Shown piece after piece: positions 1 to 10,010 of a stretch of 64,000 bases of DNA. A program made the position numbers and the translations under genes. Numbering within the stretch: the stretch's first letter is position 1; each line of letters starts with the position of its first letter. The notes beneath the pieces were generated by a model, which searched no databases, was not told where the DNA came from, and saw only the letters and a list, made by a program, of their open reading frames with translations. Source of the stretch: Ancylobacter dichloromethanicus (GTDB lineage: Bacteria > Pseudomonadota > Alphaproteobacteria > Rhizobiales > Xanthobacteraceae); the NCBI RefSeq assembly GCF_018390645.1, contig NZ_JAHBGC010000016.1, positions 62,001 through 126,000 on the forward strand, given 5' to 3'.

Positions 1-271
<271 letters not shown>

Positions 272-344
272 CTACTCGTACAGGACGCAACGGAACTCGT
301 GTATCCACAATCTCCGCCGGACAGGGTAAAGACCGGGTAAAGCG

Positions 345-1415
345 ATGCCGCCAAAACCACATTCGACAACACCAACCCTGGCGCCCGCCGCGCGGACGGA
401 CCCGGCAGGCCTTCCGCGCTGGCATGGCGACGGCCTGCTGGCGCGCTCGCTGCGCTTTACCGCGACGGTGATGGCGCCGATGATCGCCGGCCTGCTGCTG
501 CACCAGAACTACTGGGTCGGCTACGCGCTTCTCACCTGCATTCTCGGCTTCATGCTGGACACCGGCGGCCGGGCGCTTCCCCGCGCCGCGCTATTCGCCA
601 TGGCCGGCCTGGTGGTGGTGGCCGGGGCCATGCTCGGCGCCGGCGTGGCGGGCCATGTCTGGCTCACCGGTTGGGCGCTGGTGGGCACCGCCGCCCTCTA
701 TGCGCTGGTCGAGGCGGTGCATCCCAGCGCCGCCTTCGCCGCGCGCTTCTTCTGCCTCGCCACCGCCATCGCCGCGCTCGACGTACCCTTCCAGCCGGCC
801 GATATACTCGTGGTGGCGGCGTTCGCCGCCTATGCCTGGCTGATCTCGGTCGGGTGGGACATGGCGAGCGGCCTGTGGCGCCCGCCCAACGGGCCGACGC
901 TCGCCGCCATCGTCGCGCATCTGCGGGCGACCCAGCGCGAGCGGCTGCTCTTCGCCGGCATCGTGGCGGTCGCGGTGGCGGCGTCGTTTCTGGTCGGCCG
1001 GCTGCTCGGCCTGCCGCACCCGCACTGGGCGGTGTTCGCGGTGGTGATCGTGCTGCGCGACGACACCCAGTTCAGCCGCCGCATGATCGTCGACCTGGTG
1101 CTGGGCACGGTGCTCGGCGCCGGCGCCGCCTTCCTCTATGGGGCAGCCGTTACCTCGCCGGCCGGGCTGATGGCCGGCATCACCCTTGCCGCGCTGGTGC
1201 GCTGGCCGGGCCAGCAACTGCACGGCGCGCTGGGCATGGCGGCGATGGCGGCCTTCGTCATCCTGCTGCTCCAGCTGGTCGGCACGCTGATCGCGGTGCC
1301 GATGCACGCGGCCGCCGACCGGGTGGTCGATGTGGCGTTGGGCTGCGCCTTCTCGCTGGCGGCGCTGGTCGCCAATGCCCGCCTGCGCAAGGGATTGGGT
1401 TGGGAGACCGCGTGA
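345..1415 (+). CDS. FUSC-family inner membrane protein
   Basis: The 356-residue product is almost entirely hydrophobic, with about nine or ten predicted membrane segments in two blocks separated by a hydrophilic stretch around residues 175-205. The second block holds HPHWAVFAVVIVLRDD, which resembles the core of the FUSC domain of fusaric-acid and aromatic-acid exporters. Known FUSC proteins act as efflux or proton-coupled export components, but the substrate here cannot be read. It is shorter than full-length AaeB-type pumps and lacks a long cytoplasmic tail. The ATG at 345 follows a GGGTAAAG leader. It faces away from ccrM and is 144 bases before smc, so it is probably its own transcription unit. 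Confidence 0.6.
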   Translation: MPPKPHSTTPTLAPAARTDPAGLPRWHGDGLLARSLRFTATVMAPMIAGLLLHQNYWVGYALLTCILGFMLDTGGRALPRAALFAMAGLVVVAGAMLGAGVAGHVWLTGWALVGTAALYALVEAVHPSAAFAARFFCLATAIAALDVPFQPADILVVAAFAAYAWLISVGWDMASGLWRPPNGPTLAAIVAHLRATQRERLLFAGIVAVAVAASFLVGRLLGLPHPHWAVFAVVIVLRDDTQFSRRMIVDLVLGTVLGAGAAFLYGAAVTSPAGLMAGITLAALVRWPGQQLHGALGMAAMAAFVILLLQLVGTLIAVPMHAAADRVVDVALGCAFSLAALVANARLRKGLGWETA

Positions 1416-1559
1416 GCCGCACCGGCGCGGCCGGCGGATGGGGCGGCTGCGGCTGAACGACCATGCCTGGCGGCGGTGGTGCGCTCGAATCGCAACATGT
1501 CGTGGATCGAGGCCGCCGCGCCACTTGAACTTGTGGCTGCCGGGCGGCATCCTAGAGGC

Positions 1560-4500
1560 ATGAAATTCACCCGCCTGCGTCTCACCGGCTTCAAGACCTT
1601 CGTCGAGCCGACGGAAATGCTGATCGAGCCCGGCCTCACCGGCGTCGTGGGCCCGAATGGCTGCGGCAAGTCGAACCTTGTCGAGGCGATGCGCTGGGTG
1701 ATGGGCGAGAGCTCCTACAAGGCGATGCGCGCCGAGGGCATGGACGACGTCATTTTTGGCGGCTCCACCACCCGCCCGGCGCGCAACACCGCCGAAGTGG
1801 TGCTGGTGGTCGACAATGCCGACCGTTCCGCTCCCGCCGTCTTCAACGATGCCGATCTTCTGGAGATCTCCCGCCGCATCGAGCGCGAATCCGGGTCCGC
1901 CTACCGCATCAACGGGCGCGAGGCGCGCGCGCGCGACGTGCAGATCCTGTTCGCGGATGCCTCCTCCGGCTCGCGCTCGCCCTCCATGGTGCGCCAGGGC
2001 CAGATCGGCGAGATCGTCGGCGCCAAGCCGACCGCGCGCCGCCGCCTGTTGGAGGAAGCCGCCGGCGTGGCCGGGCTGCACGCCCGCCGCCATGAGGCGG
2101 AGATGCGGCTGCGCGCAGCCGAGACCAACCTCACGCGGTTGGAAGACGTGATCGGCCAGATCGGCGGCCAGCTCGACGCGCTGCGCCGGCAGTCCCGGCA
2201 GGCCTCGCGCTACCGGGTGCTCTCCGCCGACATCCGCAAGGCCGAGGCGGCGCTGCTTTGGCTGCGCTGGCTCGAGGCCGAGGGCGGGCTTGGCGAGGCG
2301 AGCCGGGCGCACGACCTCGCCGTGCGCGAAGTCGCGGCCCGGACGCTGCAGCAGGGCGAAGCAGCACGCGCTGCAGCCGTCGCGGCCCACGGAATCCCCG
2401 CTTTGCGCGAGGCCGACGCGGCCGCCGCCGCCGCCCTGCAGCGCCTTGGCCTCGCACGCGGCGAGCTCGACCGCGAGGAAGCCCGCGCCGGCGCCCGCCG
2501 CGAGGAGCTCGATCGCCGGCTGCTGCAGCTCGGCGGCGACGTGGAGCGCGAGCGATCGCTCGCAAAAGACGCCGGCGAAATGCTGGAGCGTCTCGCCGGC
2601 GAGGCCGAGGAACTGACGGTCGCGCAGGAGCAGGCCGCCCAGCTGGAGGACGAGGCGCTCGCCGCTCGCGAGGACGCGGCAGCGACGCTCGCCGATTCCG
2701 AACGCGCCTTCGCCGACGCCACCGCCGCCAATGCCGAGGCCGGCGCCCGGCGCGGGGCGCTGGAGCGTGCCCTGCGCGAGGCGGGAGAGCGCCTGTCGCG
2801 GCTCGATCGTGACGTGGAACTGCTTTCCGGCCAGAAGCGGCAGCTGGAAGCCAATGTCGACGCCGCAAGGCTCGACGAGCGCCGCGTCACGGCGGATGTG
2901 GCGCAGGACGCCTTCGTCGCCGCCGAGGCGGCGGCGCACGACGCCGAGAACGCCCATGCCGGCGCCCGCGCCGCGCTCGACCAGGCGCGCCGTCCGCTGG
3001 CCGAGGCGGAACGGGCGTCCCAGCGGCTGGACACCGAGGCGCGCACCCTCGCCAAGCTGCTCGATGTCGGCACACCGCGGCGCTGGTCGCCGGTGCTCGA
3101 TTTCATCGAGGTGGAGCGCGGCTACGAGACCGCGCTGGGCGCCGCGCTGGGCGATGATCTCGACGCACCCGCCGATGCCGCCGCGCCGGTGCACTGGTCG
3201 CTGATGGCCGCCGCGGGCGACGCGCCGCTGCCGGACGGGGCCGAGCCGCTCGCCGCCCATGTGGTCGCGCCCAAGGTGCTGGCCCGCCGCCTGGCCCAGA
3301 TCGGCGTGGTGCCGCGCAGCGAAGGGCCGCGCCTCGCCGCGCAGCTCAGGAGCGGCCAGCGCCTCGTCTCCCGCGAAGGCGACCTGTGGCGCTGGGACGG
3401 GCTGGTGGCCGCCGCCGATGCGCCCACCGCCGCCGCCCGCCGGCTGGCCGAGCGCAACCGGCTCGCCGATATCGAGACCCAGCTCGAAGGTGCCCGCACC
3501 GAAGTGTTACGTCACCGGCGGGCGCTGGAAGGAGCCGAAGCCGAACTCCGCGCGGCCGGCGCCCGCGAGAATGCCGCCCGCGAGGCGCGCCGCGCCGCGC
3601 TGCGCACAATGGAGGCGGCCCGCGACGACCTCGCCCGCGCCGAGCGCGCCGCCGCCGAACAATCCGCACGTCTCGCCGCGCTCGGGGCCAATCTCGCGCG
3701 TCTGCAGGAAGAGCGCGAACTGGCGGCGGTCCGGCTGGAGGAGGCCCACGAGGCGGTCGCCGACCAGCCGCCGGCGGCCGAAGGCGATGCGCAGCTGGCG
3801 GAAATCCGCGCCCGCGTCGCGCAGGACCGCGCCGTGCTGGCCGAGACCCGCGTGCGCGCCGATGCGCTGGTGCGCGAGCGCGATCAGCGGATGCGCCGGC
3901 TCTCCACCATTGCCGCCGAGCGGGCGTCGTGGGAAGCGCGCGCCGGCGGCACCGGCGAACGGGTGGCGGCGCTGGAGGCGCGCCTCGCCGAGGCGGCCAC
4001 CGAGCGCGCGGATCTGGAGGACGCGCCGGTGCGCTTCGCCGCCCGCCGCCGGGCGCTGCTCGATGAAGTCGCCCGCGCGGAAGCCGCGCGGCGCGAGGCG
4101 GGCGACAGGCTGGCGAACGCCGAATCGCTGCAATCGGAGGGCGACAGGCTCGCCCGCGCCACGCTCGACGCCCTGGCCGCCGCCCGCGAGGAAAGCGCCC
4201 GTGCCGAGGCGCGGGTGGAGGCGGCTCGCCAGCGCCGCGAGGATCTGGCGCGCGAGATGGCCGATGTGCTTGACGGTCCGCCCGAGACCGCCCGCGAGAT
4301 CGCCGGCTTCACCCCCGACACGCCGCTCCCCGTCCTGGCCGAGCTGGACGTCGAACTCGGCCGCCTCAAGGCCGACCGCGAGCGGCTCGGCGCGGTGAAC
4401 CTGCGTGCGGAGGAGGAACTGGTCGAGATAGAGACCCAGCAGAGGGGGCTGACCGGCGAGCGCGACGATCTCACCGAGGCGATCAAGCGCCTGCGCCACG

Positions 4501-5012
4501 GTATCTACGGGCTTAACCGCGAGGCGCGCGAACGGCTGCAGGCCAGCTTCAATGTTGTCGACAGCCATTTCCGCCAGCTCTTCACCACGCTGTTCGGCGG
4601 CGGCGAGGCGCAACTAGTGCTGACCGATTCGGACGATCCGCTTGAGGCGGGCCTCGACATCATCGCCAAGCCGCCGGGCAAGAAGCCGCAATCGCTCTCG
4701 CTGCTGTCGGGTGGCGAGCAGGCGCTGACCGCCATGGCGCTGATCTTCGCGGTTTTCCTCACCAATCCGGCGCCGATATGCGTGCTGGACGAAGTGGACG
4801 CGCCGCTCGACGACGCCAATGTCGAGCGCTTCTGTAACCTGCTCGACGAGATGTGCCGCCTCACCGAGACGCGCTTCGTCACCATCACCCACAACCCGAT
4901 CACCATGAGCCGGATGAACCGTCTGTTCGGCGTCACCATGGCCGAGCGTGGCGTGTCGAAGCTGGTTTCGGTCGATCTCGCCACCGCCGAGCGCTGGCGC
5001 GAGGCGGGCTGA
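1560..5012 (+). CDS. smc: Chromosome partition protein SMC
   Basis: This 1150-residue protein has the SMC layout: N-terminal ATPase half with Walker A GPNGCGKSN at residues 31-39, a long Ala/Glu/Arg-rich coiled coil, a hinge around residues 510-600, a second coiled coil, and a C-terminal half with signature LLSGGEQALTAMAL near residue 1048 and Walker B CVLDEVDAPLDD near 1073. SMC dimers with ScpA/ScpB compact and separate the chromosome. The open frame extends upstream to 1476, but the family starts at MKFTRLRLTGFKTF, so I place the start at 1560. The coding strand is so GC-rich that several very long antisense open frames overlie it; none resembles a protein. Confidence 0.97.
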   Translation: MKFTRLRLTGFKTFVEPTEMLIEPGLTGVVGPNGCGKSNLVEAMRWVMGESSYKAMRAEGMDDVIFGGSTTRPARNTAEVVLVVDNADRSAPAVFNDADLLEISRRIERESGSAYRINGREARARDVQILFADASSGSRSPSMVRQGQIGEIVGAKPTARRRLLEEAAGVAGLHARRHEAEMRLRAAETNLTRLEDVIGQIGGQLDALRRQSRQASRYRVLSADIRKAEAALLWLRWLEAEGGLGEASRAHDLAVREVAARTLQQGEAARAAAVAAHGIPALREADAAAAAALQRLGLARGELDREEARAGARREELDRRLLQLGGDVERERSLAKDAGEMLERLAGEAEELTVAQEQAAQLEDEALAAREDAAATLADSERAFADATAANAEAGARRGALERALREAGERLSRLDRDVELLSGQKRQLEANVDAARLDERRVTADVAQDAFVAAEAAAHDAENAHAGARAALDQARRPLAEAERASQRLDTEARTLAKLLDVGTPRRWSPVLDFIEVERGYETALGAALGDDLDAPADAAAPVHWSLMAAAGDAPLPDGAEPLAAHVVAPKVLARRLAQIGVVPRSEGPRLAAQLRSGQRLVSREGDLWRWDGLVAAADAPTAAARRLAERNRLADIETQLEGARTEVLRHRRALEGAEAELRAAGARENAAREARRAALRTMEAARDDLARAERAAAEQSARLAALGANLARLQEERELAAVRLEEAHEAVADQPPAAEGDAQLAEIRARVAQDRAVLAETRVRADALVRERDQRMRRLSTIAAERASWEARAGGTGERVAALEARLAEAATERADLEDAPVRFAARRRALLDEVARAEAARREAGDRLANAESLQSEGDRLARATLDALAAAREESARAEARVEAARQRREDLAREMADVLDGPPETAREIAGFTPDTPLPVLAELDVELGRLKADRERLGAVNLRAEEELVEIETQQRGLTGERDDLTEAIKRLRHGIYGLNREARERLQASFNVVDSHFRQLFTTLFGGGEAQLVLTDSDDPLEAGLDIIAKPPGKKPQSLSLLSGGEQALTAMALIFAVFLTNPAPICVLDEVDAPLDDANVERFCNLLDEMCRLTETRFVTITHNPITMSRMNRLFGVTMAERGVSKLVSVDLATAERWREAG

Positions 5013-5243
5013 ACCGCCGCGGCCGCCCTGCGCCTCTGCCGGCCCTGGCTTGCGTCTTGCCCTGCCGGAGACCGGTGGCGTCGGTCCGGGGCGTTTGCCG
5101 TATTTCGATTGACACGCTGGCATGCCAAAAACATCGCCGACAGCTTCCCTTGGTGCCGGAAGCGATCGAGACGCCTGCGACAGAGCGTCCTGACTTTATT
5201 TTTATCCTGCTATTACAATGACTTAAAAGATGTGTTCACATCC

Positions 5244-5272
5244 TTGACACCCCTCGGAGCGAACACTATGGT
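5244..5272 (+). promoter_or_regulatory. Sigma-70-type promoter of the F0 ATP synthase operon
   Basis: A perfect -35 TTGACA at 5244-5249 and a -10-like TATGGT at 5267-5272 are separated by 17 bases. The pair sits about 55 bases before atpI, at the end of a 314-base gene-free stretch after smc (5013-5326) that is otherwise without a recognisable gene. Transcription start is inferred at about 5279. Confidence 0.6.
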
Positions 5273-5326
5273 GCGCCCGTCTTCGGGGTCGGGAAATCCT
5301 TCTCCGGTCAGGCTTGAGTGCAGGTG

Positions 5327-5710
5327 ATGGACGACCGAGACAAGACGGACGGCCATGACGGCTCGGCTCGGCCGGATGTTTCCGACGCCGAGCTTTCCGG
5401 CAGGTTACGCGGGCTGGGAAGTGCGCTGGACAAGGTGCAGGCCGAGCGGCGAGCCGAGGAAAAGACGTCCGCCGTTCAGGATCGGACGTCGTCTTCGGCT
5501 GGCATGACGCTCGCTTTCCGGCTGGGAAGCGAGTTCGTCGCGGGCGTGCTGGTGGGGGCCGGCCTCGGCTGGGCCATTGATCGTTTCTTCGGCATCGCGC
5601 CGTGGGGAATGATCGTGTTCATGCTGCTGGGCTTTGGCGCCGGCATCGTGAACATGATGCGCGCGGCAGGGGAAACCGGCCGCAGGAGCCCGCCCAAGGG
5701 CGGGGCATGA
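5327..5710 (+). CDS. atpI: ATP synthase protein I
   Basis: The product (127 residues from this ATG; 130 if the in-frame GTG at 5318 is used) has a charged N-terminal half and two C-terminal hydrophobic segments, LGSEFVAGVLVGAGLGWAID and WGMIVFMLLGFGAGIVNMM, the hallmark of AtpI/AtpQ. AtpI helps assemble the c-ring of F1F0 ATP synthase and in some species affects Mg2+ supply. It heads the F0 operon, as usual in alphaproteobacteria. Neither candidate start has a strong ribosome binding site, so the first three residues are uncertain. Confidence 0.9.
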   Translation: MDDRDKTDGHDGSARPDVSDAELSGRLRGLGSALDKVQAERRAEEKTSAVQDRTSSSAGMTLAFRLGSEFVAGVLVGAGLGWAIDRFFGIAPWGMIVFMLLGFGAGIVNMMRAAGETGRRSPPKGGA

Positions 5711-5825
5711 CGAATTCGGTGCCGCCCCTGGGGTGGTGCCTGAGAGGCAGGCGGCGTCGCTCCGGCGGCGCCTTGAGATGGGGGCGGGCGCCGGCGGCGC
5801 CGCGTGTTGAGGGCAGCGACCGGCG

Positions 5826-6590
5826 ATGGCCAGCGGCAGTGTGATCGATCCGATCCATCAGTTCCAGATCATCAAGATCGTGGAATTGGGGCAGCCTGGC
5901 GGCGTCGAGCTCGCCTTCACCAATTCCGCCGCCTTCATGTTCGGCATCGTGGCGCTGGTGTTCTTCTTCCTCACCTTCGCCACCCGTGGCCGCACCCTGG
6001 TGCCCGGGCGCCTGCAGTCGATGGCCGAGCTTTCCTACGAGTTCGTCGCCTCCACCGTGCGCGGCTCGGCGGGCAATGAGGGGATGAAGTTCTTCCCCCT
6101 GGTCTTCTCGCTCTTCATCTTCGTGCTGACCGCCAACATGGTGGGCATGATCCCCTACGCCTTCACCGTCACCAGCCATCTGATCGTGACCGCCGCGCTG
6201 GCGCTTCTCGTCATCCTGACGGTCATCATCTACGGCTTCGTGCGCCACGGCACCCACTTCCTGCACCTGTTCGTGCCCTCCGGCGTGCCGGCGTTCCTGC
6301 TGCCCTTCATGGTCGTGATCGAGGTCATCTCGTTCCTCTCGCGTCCCATCAGCCTTTCGCTGCGTCTCTTCGCCAACATGCTGGCCGGCCACATCGCGAT
6401 GAAGGTGTTTGCCGGCTTCATCGTGATGATGACCGCCTCGGGCGTCGTCGGCTGGTTCGGCGCGGTGTTGCCGCTGGCCATGGTGGTGGCGCTCACCGCG
6501 CTCGAATTCCTGGTCGCCGCCCTGCAGGCCTATGTGTTTGCGGTGCTGACCTGCATCTATCTCAACGACGCGCTGCACCCCGGTCACTGA
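5826..6590 (+). CDS. atpB: F0F1 ATP synthase subunit a
   Basis: A 254-residue polytopic membrane protein. The proton-channel helix [14 protein letters not shown] contains the essential arginine at residue 180, which works against the subunit c carboxylate during proton translocation. The N-terminus [21 protein letters not shown] matches alphaproteobacterial a subunits. It lies 115 bases after atpI and 65 bases before atpE in a single operon. The length is normal for the family. Confidence 0.98.
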   Translation: MASGSVIDPIHQFQIIKIVELGQPGGVELAFTNSAAFMFGIVALVFFFLTFATRGRTLVPGRLQSMAELSYEFVASTVRGSAGNEGMKFFPLVFSLFIFVLTANMVGMIPYAFTVTSHLIVTAALALLVILTVIIYGFVRHGTHFLHLFVPSGVPAFLLPFMVVIEVISFLSRPISLSLRLFANMLAGHIAMKVFAGFIVMMTASGVVGWFGAVLPLAMVVALTALEFLVAALQAYVFAVLTCIYLNDALHPGH

Positions 6591-6655
6591 CCGGCGCGTC
6601 GCGGGAACCTCATCCAGCCATCCAACCAATCTGACTATTCCAACAGGAGAAGATC

Positions 6656-6883
6656 ATGGAAGCGGAAGCCGCCAAGTTCCTCGGCGCCGGTCTCGCCACG
6701 CTCGGCATGGGCCTCGCCGCCATCGGCGTGGGCACCATTTTCGGCAACTTCCTCTCGGGCGCCCTGCGCAACCCGTCGGCGGCTGACGGCCAGTTCGCCC
6801 GCGCCTTCATCGGCGCGGCGCTTGCGGAAGGTCTCGGCATCTTCTCGCTGGTCGTCGCCCTCGTCCTGCTCTTCGTGGTCTGA
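6656..6883 (+). CDS. atpE: F0F1 ATP synthase subunit c
   Basis: The 75-residue proteolipid forms a two-helix hairpin with the polar loop [15 protein letters not shown] and the proton-carrying glutamate at residue 58 in ALAEGLGIF. It forms the rotor ring that exchanges protons with AtpB. A strong ribosome binding site (AACAGGAGAAG) lies directly before the ATG, in keeping with the high copy number of this subunit. The usual sodium-binding residues are not apparent, so proton coupling is expected. Confidence 0.98.
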   Translation: MEAEAAKFLGAGLATLGMGLAAIGVGTIFGNFLSGALRNPSAADGQFARAFIGAALAEGLGIFSLVVALVLLFVV

Positions 6884-6967
6884 TGTCTCGCCCGGCGCCG
6901 GGGCCCCCGTGTGGGTTTCCGGTGCCGGGATGAGCCGACGTTCGCATTGATCGAGGAAGCCTGAACC

Positions 6968-7576
6968 ATGTCCGAGACCCACGGTCCGGCCGGTATCATC
7001 GTCATCGCCCAGGCGGCGACGCCCGGCACTTTGCCGGCCGAAAGCGGTGTGGAGATTGCCGTGCCCCCAGGAGAAGCACACGGTGGCGGCTTCCCGCCCT
7101 TCGACGTCCATACCTTTCCCTCGCAGCTCCTCTGGCTGGTGATCGCGTTCGCCGCGCTCTACCTGCTGATGAGCCGCATCGCCCTGCCGCGCATCGCCAA
7201 CATCCTCGAAGAGCGGCACGACCGCATCGCCGACGATATCGAGGAAGCCGGCAAGCTGAAGGCGGAGAGCGAGGCGGCGGCGCTGGCCTATGAGAAGGCG
7301 CTCGCCAGCGCCCGCAACAAGGCTCACGGCATCGCCACCGAAACCCGCGACACTCTCGCGGCGGAAGCCGAGACGCGGCGCAAGTCGCTGGAAGCTGACC
7401 TCAACGTCAAGCTGGCGGCGGCGGAAGTGCAGATCGCCGCCACCAAGACGGCGGCCATGGCCAATGTCCGCGGCATCGCGGTCGAGGCGGCTGGCGCCAT
7501 CGTCGACACCCTGATCGGCACCACGCCCGCGCCAGGCGCGGTCGAGGAGGCGGTCGACACCGCCATCAAGGGCTGA
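6968..7576 (+). CDS. atpG: F0F1 ATP synthase subunit b' (second b subunit)
   Basis: This 202-residue protein has one membrane segment (residues about 55-75, SQLLWLVIAFAALYLLMSRIAL) followed by a long charged helix. That is the form of the b' subunit found in photosynthetic and alphaproteobacterial ATP synthases, where b and b' form a heterodimeric peripheral stalk. The N-terminal 50 residues before the membrane segment are longer than in b and rich in Gly and Pro. It sits between atpE and atpF, ten bases from the latter. It is also named atpF'. Confidence 0.93.
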   Translation: MSETHGPAGIIVIAQAATPGTLPAESGVEIAVPPGEAHGGGFPPFDVHTFPSQLLWLVIAFAALYLLMSRIALPRIANILEERHDRIADDIEEAGKLKAESEAAALAYEKALASARNKAHGIATETRDTLAAEAETRRKSLEADLNVKLAAAEVQIAATKTAAMANVRGIAVEAAGAIVDTLIGTTPAPGAVEEAVDTAIKG

Positions 7577-7586
7577 GGAGCGCACG

Positions 7587-8069
7587 ATGGGTAGTGATAC
7601 TTTCTGGGTCGCCGTCGCCTTTGTGATCTTCGTCGTCCTGCTGGCCAAGGCGGGCGCCTTCTCCGGCATCGCCTCGAAGCTTGATTCGCGCGGCGACCGC
7701 ATCCGCCAGGAACTGGAGGAAGCGCGCCGGCTGAAGGAAGAGGCGCAGAAGCTGGTCGCCGAGTACAAGCGCCGTCAGAGAGAGGCCGAGGAAGAGGCGG
7801 AGGCGATCGTTACCACGGCCCGCGCCGAAGCCGAGCGCCTCGCGGCCGAAGCCAAGCAGAAGCTGGAAGACCTCATCGTCCGTCGCACCAAGATGGCGGA
7901 ACAGAAGATCGCCCAGGCGGAGGCGCAGGCGCTCGCCGAGGTGAAGGCCGCGGCCGCCGACGCGGCGGTGAAGGCCTCCGAAGTCCTGCTGACCGCCCAG
8001 CTTGTCGGCGGCACCGCCGACCGGGTGCTCGACGCGGCAGTCGCCGAGGTCAAGTCGAAGCTCAACTGA
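7587..8069 (+). CDS. atpF: F0F1 ATP synthase subunit b
   Basis: A 160-residue protein with an N-terminal membrane anchor (FWVAVAFVIFVVLLAKAGAF) and a long alanine/glutamate-rich helix that forms the peripheral stalk with b' and contacts the F1 delta subunit. It is the last gene of the F0 operon, followed 25 bases later by a strong terminator. The F1 genes (atpHAGDC) are not in the window, as expected where the F0 and F1 operons are separate. Confidence 0.95.
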   Translation: MGSDTFWVAVAFVIFVVLLAKAGAFSGIASKLDSRGDRIRQELEEARRLKEEAQKLVAEYKRRQREAEEEAEAIVTTARAEAERLAAEAKQKLEDLIVRRTKMAEQKIAQAEAQALAEVKAAAADAAVKASEVLLTAQLVGGTADRVLDAAVAEVKSKLN

Positions 8070-8094
8070 GCCGGCCGATTAGCACGAGTGCAAG

Positions 8095-8120
8095 AGCCCG
8101 GCTTCGCGCCGGGCTTTTTC
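8095..8120 (+). terminator. Rho-independent terminator of the F0 operon
   Basis: A perfect 8-base stem, AGCCCGGC at 8095-8102 and GCCGGGCT at 8108-8115, with a five-base loop, is followed by a run of T. It lies 25 bases after the atpF stop. Confidence 0.9.
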
Positions 8121-8589
8121 TTGTGTTATCAGAGGTGTTTAATTACCATACAACTAACTCGGGAGTGATGCATGGCCGAGTTCCGGGCGTATGACAACGG
8201 GGGGCGCAACGAGAGCCCATCCGGTGAAAGCCGTGCCTCTAGATGTTTGTTTTTACGAATTTCTTCACGCGCACCGGAACCCTCTTCGCTCGAAAATGCT
8301 CTAGGCGCGCACCCACCGGCGCACATGAGGCATGTGCATTGATGGGCGTGGCATTCACGCCAGCTCCTCGGGGCGTAACGGCCGCTGGCACGCCGCCGAC
8401 ACATGCGTCGAGGCCATGTTCTTGGCGCAGCGCCTCGGCCAGCCGACGATCAGCGGGCGTGCCGTCTGCGGTCGCCGAGAAGGGCGGCAAGACTACCCTT
8501 GTGCGCCTTCCCGCCTCTCGGCGGTGCAGCCGAGCCTTCGGCGACCATGTGCGGCCCGCCCCGTGCCATCACACACGACCTTGCCCGCC
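8121..8589. other. Intergenic stretch without a recognisable gene
   Basis: About 470 bases between the F0 terminator and the end of the minus-strand SleB-type gene. Base composition is less GC-rich than the neighbours at its left end (8120-8300). Short open frames exist on both strands, for example an ATG at 8172 after GGGAGTG that could encode 56 residues, but none resembles a known family. I see no tRNA or riboswitch pattern. It could hold a small RNA or a decayed gene. Confidence 0.4.
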
Positions 8590-9864
8590 TCAACTGGTCC
8601 AGCGGCGCGGGCGGTAGAAGGTGTGCTCGCCGATGCGGTCGAGCTTGCGCATCTCGCGGATCCAGTTCGGGCGCACGGAACGGGCGTGATAGTGGGTCGC
8701 GCGCCCGACCTTGTCGTCCCAGACCCGCCCATCGAGCATGTCGGCGGCAATCTCCCTGGCCTGCTTCCACAGCTTCGGCTCGGTCACCACGTCGCGGATG
8801 TTGTCGCAGGCGAAGGTGAACTGGCAGGCGAGGCGGCGATGCGCGTTCTGGTAGACGGCGCGGCAGATGTCGGCGGGGTAATAGCCGGAGAAGACGCGGT
8901 TCATCACCACCTGCGCTACGGCGATCTGGCCCCGCTTGGGCTCGCCCCGGCTCTCGAAATAGACGGCTTCCGCTAGGCACTTCTCGGCCCGGTCGCGCCG
9001 CTTGCCGGCCAGCCCCAGCCGCTCGGCCGGGGAGGGGCCGCTGGTGACACGCCGCAGGTCGCTGTCCTCGGACTTGGCGGCGTCGGTGGTGCCGCTGCCC
9101 TCGGCGAGGTCTGGCGTGCTCATGTGCAGGAAGGGCTGAGGCGGCAGCGCGGTCTCGTCGAGTCCGAAAATGAAGGCGCTCTGCCGGTAGAGCGGCAGGG
9201 AGGGGTCGAGCGCATAGGAGGCCGGGACCGGCGTGTCTTCGCCGTCCGGTGCGTCGTCGGCCGCGGCGAGGTCGATCGCCGGACCCTTCTGTTCGAGTTG
9301 GGCCGGATCGCCGGTCGGGTCGCCCGCCGGCACGGAATAAAGGCCATTGGTCTCGGCGCTGGCGATGTCGACGGCGTCGTCGTCCTCGAGGGGATCGGTG
9401 CCGGCGCCGGCAAAAGGCGTCGCGCCGTCGCCGGTCCCCACGCTCGTCGCCATGCCGGTGGCGAGGCTGGCCGGCGTGGTCGTGCCGGCGCCGGCGAGGC
9501 TCGGCGGCGTGGGATGGCCGGAGACGGCAAGCGGGTCGGCGTCGAGCGGGGCTTTCACTGTGCGCGCGAGCCGGTCGGTCTTGGTGTCGCGGTTGATGTC
9601 GATCGCCAGCGCGGCCTGCGGTGGGGCCGCGATCTCGGAATTGGCCAGCAGGGCGGAGCGTGAGGGCCAGGAGAAGGTGGAGGCCTCGAGCAGGCGCACC
9701 GGTTCGCCCAGGATGGAGATGCGGACCCGTTCGGCGACACCGGGCTGGTGCGCCAGCCGGCTCAGCATGTCCTGGAAACCGATGGTCGAGCCGCCGGCGA
9801 AGAAGAGGACCAGCGCCGCAGCGCCGGTCTTTCCCATCTTTCGAACGCGCGTCGAGACCCGCAT
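8590..9864 (-). CDS. Cell wall hydrolase, SleB family
   Basis: The 424-residue protein starts MRVSTRVRKMGKTGAAALVL with an N-terminal membrane or signal segment, continues through a long Pro/Ala/Asp-rich, probably disordered region, and ends in a hydrolase_2 (SleB) domain of about 130 residues: KCLAEAVYFESRGEPKRGQI with the conserved glutamate, then QVVMNRVFSGYYP, CQFTFACDN and GRATHYHARSVRPNW. SleB-family enzymes cleave peptidoglycan; in alphaproteobacteria they probably serve wall remodelling in the periplasm rather than spore germination. The frame remains open to 9936, but the basic MRVSTRVRK start gives a sensible signal region. It is monocistronic on the minus strand. Confidence 0.85.
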   Translation of the reverse strand: MRVSTRVRKMGKTGAAALVLFFAGGSTIGFQDMLSRLAHQPGVAERVRISILGEPVRLLEASTFSWPSRSALLANSEIAAPPQAALAIDINRDTKTDRLARTVKAPLDADPLAVSGHPTPPSLAGAGTTTPASLATGMATSVGTGDGATPFAGAGTDPLEDDDAVDIASAETNGLYSVPAGDPTGDPAQLEQKGPAIDLAAADDAPDGEDTPVPASYALDPSLPLYRQSAFIFGLDETALPPQPFLHMSTPDLAEGSGTTDAAKSEDSDLRRVTSGPSPAERLGLAGKRRDRAEKCLAEAVYFESRGEPKRGQIAVAQVVMNRVFSGYYPADICRAVYQNAHRRLACQFTFACDNIRDVVTEPKLWKQAREIAADMLDGRVWDDKVGRATHYHARSVRPNWIREMRKLDRIGEHTFYRPRRWTS

Positions 9865-10010
9865 GTTCACCCGCCGCCTACGCAACACAACAGAACCCCC
9901 GCCGCGTGGCCCCTGCATCACAGGCAAGAGGTCCACGCTCCGGCGCTATAGTTGTCGCGCATTAACCTTGCCCGAGCGTTAATGCCCTACCGGCAGCGAC
10001 GGGGGGCTCG

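Noticed and set aside
591-3260. A very long open frame antisense to the FUSC and smc genes
   Set aside because: It is a shadow of GC-rich coding: Gly/Arg/Ala/His-rich product, no family resemblance, and it covers two well-supported genes on the other strand.
8332-8976. Plus-strand open frame overlapping the SleB-type gene
   Set aside because: It runs through the reverse complement of the conserved SleB domain and resembles nothing known.
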